A stretch of DNA of 7,238 nucleotides, taken from assembly GCA_027484885.1 (NCBI GenBank), contig JAIXSD010000777.1:1-7238 (forward strand), written 5' to 3'. The DNA is from Rubrivivax sp. (GTDB lineage Bacteria; Pseudomonadota; Gammaproteobacteria; Burkholderiales; Burkholderiaceae_C). Position numbers and translations under genes: made by a program. This document shows, one piece after another, positions 6,450-7,238 of this stretch; position 1 is the stretch's first letter, and each line of letters starts with the position of its first letter. Under the pieces are notes generated by a model. That model searched no databases and was not told the origin of the DNA. It saw only the letters and a list, made by a program, of their open reading frames with translations.

Positions 6450-6619
6450 GCATTCATCGAGTTTGAGTGGCCTCCGGCAGATTTGACGCCCCAAACGGCG
6501 ATGAATCAGCCCCTCAAATCAGTTTTGTCTCCTCGATCGGACGCCCGATCGATTGGTTTACCGCCCTCGGCGATTGAACCGGCCCCTGCAGGCTTTCGCG
6601 CCTGCCGGGGCATTTTTTT
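6450..6619 (+). ncRNA. Candidate structured 3' UTR, small RNA or leader, with alternative folds and a terminator
   Basis: Fold one pairs 6452-6459 (ATTCATCG) with 6499-6506 (CGATGAAT), 8 bp perfect, continued inward by GTTTG/CAAAC (6461-6465/6492-6496). Fold two pairs 6480-6486 (GATTTGA) with 6514-6520 (TCAAATC), 7 bp perfect, extended by CGCC/GGCG (6487-6490/6497-6500). The two folds share bases and exclude each other. Next come a perfect 8-bp hairpin TCGATCGG/CCGATCGA with a 4-nt loop (6533-6552), a weaker GGTT/AACC plus CGCC/GGCG hairpin (6555-6580), and the terminator. I recognise no known riboswitch or RNA family. A promoter is not evident (TATAGT at 6443-6448 lacks a -35), so it may simply be the 3' UTR of the cys operon. 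Confidence 0.35.
6582..6619 (+). terminator. Strong intrinsic terminator
   Basis: The stem pairs 6582-6593 (GCCCCTGCAGGC) with 6600-6611 (GCCTGCCGGGGC): 11 pairs with one T/C mismatch and a TTTCGC loop. It is followed by A and seven T residues at 6613-6619. This is the best terminator in the window. It lies 220 nt after cysB, so it either ends the sulfate operon with a long 3' UTR or acts as terminator or attenuator of an RNA that starts in between. Confidence 0.88.
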
Positions 6620-6831
6620 GCCCGCTCGTTGGCGCAGAGTCGCCGAACTGCGCACTCTTTCCGGTGAGATTCACGCTGCCTGCACATCTCGCGCTGACAG
6701 CTCTGACAATTCGGCTTGGGAGCAGCAGTCAAGCCATCTTTCATCCCCCATCGGAGGGCACCCCTTGGCGGGGGTATCAGGCCAATCTGCATCGGAGGAC
6801 AGTTGCATCCATCGACAGGAGCCCTTCAGCC
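6620..6831 (+). other. Upstream region of the 88-residue ORF
   Basis: No gene is visible in this stretch. It holds three modest stem-loops: TTGGCG/CGCCGA (6629-6634/6641-6646), a perfect 6-bp GGCTTG/CAAGCC (6713-6718/6730-6735, 11-nt loop) and ACCCC/GGGGT (6760-6764/6771-6775). It also holds the AGGAG ribosome site at 6817-6821. I could not find a convincing sigma-70 promoter, although one would be needed here if the terminator at 6619 is efficient. Confidence 0.4.
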
Positions 6832-7098
6832 ATGCAGTCCACACACCGCCCTCACAGCCACGCTTCGCGCCTCGACACCACCGCCTCGCTGCGCGCGCCG
6901 CAGCGCAAGGTGATCGCCCGCCCGGCCCGCCGCCGCAGCCTGCATGCCTTGCGCTCATGCCCTCCCGCCAGCACGTTCAAGCCCGTGGCGGTGTTTGCGC
7001 TGCCGGCCGCCAGCCTGCCACTGAAGGAAGATGAAGCCTGCGATTGGGAAAGCTGGCTCTACGCTGGTGGCGATTTGCTGATGGGATTGCCGGACTGA
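6832..7098 (+). CDS. Small hypothetical protein, 88 residues
   Basis: I do not recognise this protein. The ATG at 6832 has AGGAG 10 nt upstream (6817-6821). About 80 % of the codons end in G or C, like the established genes around it, which favours real coding. The product has two halves. Residues 1-45 are rich in Arg, His, Ser and Ala with several basic clusters (ARPARRRS). After a hydrophobic middle (FKPVAVFALPAASLPL, about 49-64) comes an acidic, Trp-containing tail that ends in WESWLYAGGDLLMGLPD (the last 17 residues). It has no clear signal peptide and no transmembrane helix of full length. The frame is open upstream to 6553 but runs across the terminator, so the longer version is unlikely. 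It stands alone after a strong terminator. Its function is unknown, and it could still be a chance ORF. Confidence 0.55.
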   Translation: MQSTHRPHSHASRLDTTASLRAPQRKVIARPARRRSLHALRSCPPASTFKPVAVFALPAASLPLKEDEACDWESWLYAGGDLLMGLPD

Positions 7099-7102
7099 TT
7101 GA

Positions 7103-7208
7103 GGCCTTGGGTTCCACCCCACATTCACTGAGCGCGTGAGTTCGCGCCAGGTGAACCGAGCAAGTCCACAAGCACCGCTTTGGATTGCTGCTCGAAGAAC
7201 CCAAGCCC
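7103..7208. repeat. Complex inverted-repeat structure able to form a three-way junction
   Basis: Outer arms 7106-7114 (CTTGGGTTC) and 7197-7205 (GAACCCAAG) are a perfect 9-bp inverted repeat, extended to 11 of 12 by flanking bases. Between them sit two further hairpins. Arm one (7124-7155) is TTCAC/GTGAA plus GCGCG/CGCGC with a 3x3 internal loop and a 6-nt loop. Arm two (7157-7194) is CGAGCA/TGCTCG, AGTCCA/TGGATT and AAGC/GCTT with a 2-nt bulge and a 3-nt loop. Linkers are 9, 1 and 2 nt. GGTTC at 7110-7114 can alternatively pair with GAACC at 7153-7157. There is no T-run, no tRNA, 5S rRNA, hammerhead or attC signature, and no flanking duplication that I can see. Confidence 0.6.
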
Positions 7209-7224
7209 GTCCGAGGCGGCGGAC
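7209..7224. repeat. Short hairpin at the window end
   Basis: GTCCG (7209-7213) and CGGAC (7220-7224) form a perfect 5-bp stem with a 6-nt loop, directly abutting the three-way-junction structure. No T-run is seen before the window ends. The final bases show no gene start. Confidence 0.35.
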
Positions 7225-7238
7225 CAAGTGACCGACGT

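Noticed and set aside
6447..7034. A 195-codon plus-strand frame starting at a GTG after cysB
   Set aside because: It reads straight through the strong terminator at 6582-6619 and has no ribosome site. The frame with AGGAG at 6817-6821 is better supported for the overlapping part.
6514..7227. Several minus-strand frames opposite the small protein and the 7103-7208 element
   Set aside because: No ribosome sites, no recognisable domains, and overlap with stem-loops. They look like shadows.
1..7238. CRISPR arrays, insertion sequences or tRNA genes
   Set aside because: No regularly spaced direct repeats, no transposase-like protein and no tRNA T-arm motif with a cloverleaf were seen on either strand.

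Overview
The window looks like chromosomal DNA from a high-GC betaproteobacterium, most likely of the order Burkholderiales. I base this on the strong G/C bias at third codon positions, the protein sequences, and a sulfate-uptake operon with its CysB-type regulator fused onto the end, as I recall it from Burkholderia and relatives. The genus cannot be fixed from the sequence alone.

Layout, left to right. Bases 1-825 are the 3' part of a periplasmic peptide-type solute-binding protein gene (SBP family 5) that begins outside the window. Bases 826-1437 hold no convincing gene but are dense in inverted repeats, with a minus-strand terminator-like hairpin near 1010 and a plus-strand terminator at 1302-1328. 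Immediately after that lies an AT-rich stretch with LysR-type half-sites, the probable control region of the next operon. Bases 1438-6361 are five tightly packed plus-strand genes: sbp (periplasmic sulfate-binding protein), cysT and cysW (permeases), cysA (ATPase) and cysB (LysR-type regulator). The junctions after sbp are 39 nt apart, overlapping by 1 nt, overlapping by 4 nt, and 3 nt apart, so the set reads as one transcript.

From 6362 to the end there is no recognisable gene of known function. A 220-nt stretch with several stem-loops, including mutually exclusive pairings, ends in a very strong intrinsic terminator (6582-6619). After a further structured 212 nt comes an 88-codon ORF (6832-7098) with a good ribosome binding site and host-like codon use but no family I recognise. 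Just beyond it, 7103-7208 can fold into an elaborate three-way junction closed by a perfect 9-bp stem.

How the genes work together: Sbp captures sulfate (or thiosulfate) in the periplasm and delivers it to the CysTW channel, and CysA hydrolyses ATP to drive import. CysB is expected to sense sulfur status through an acetylserine-type inducer and to activate the operon that encodes it, giving a feedback loop. The operon is ordinary biology. The parts that may be undescribed are the structured intergenic segments at 1066-1328, 6362-6831 and 7103-7208, and the small protein between the last two.
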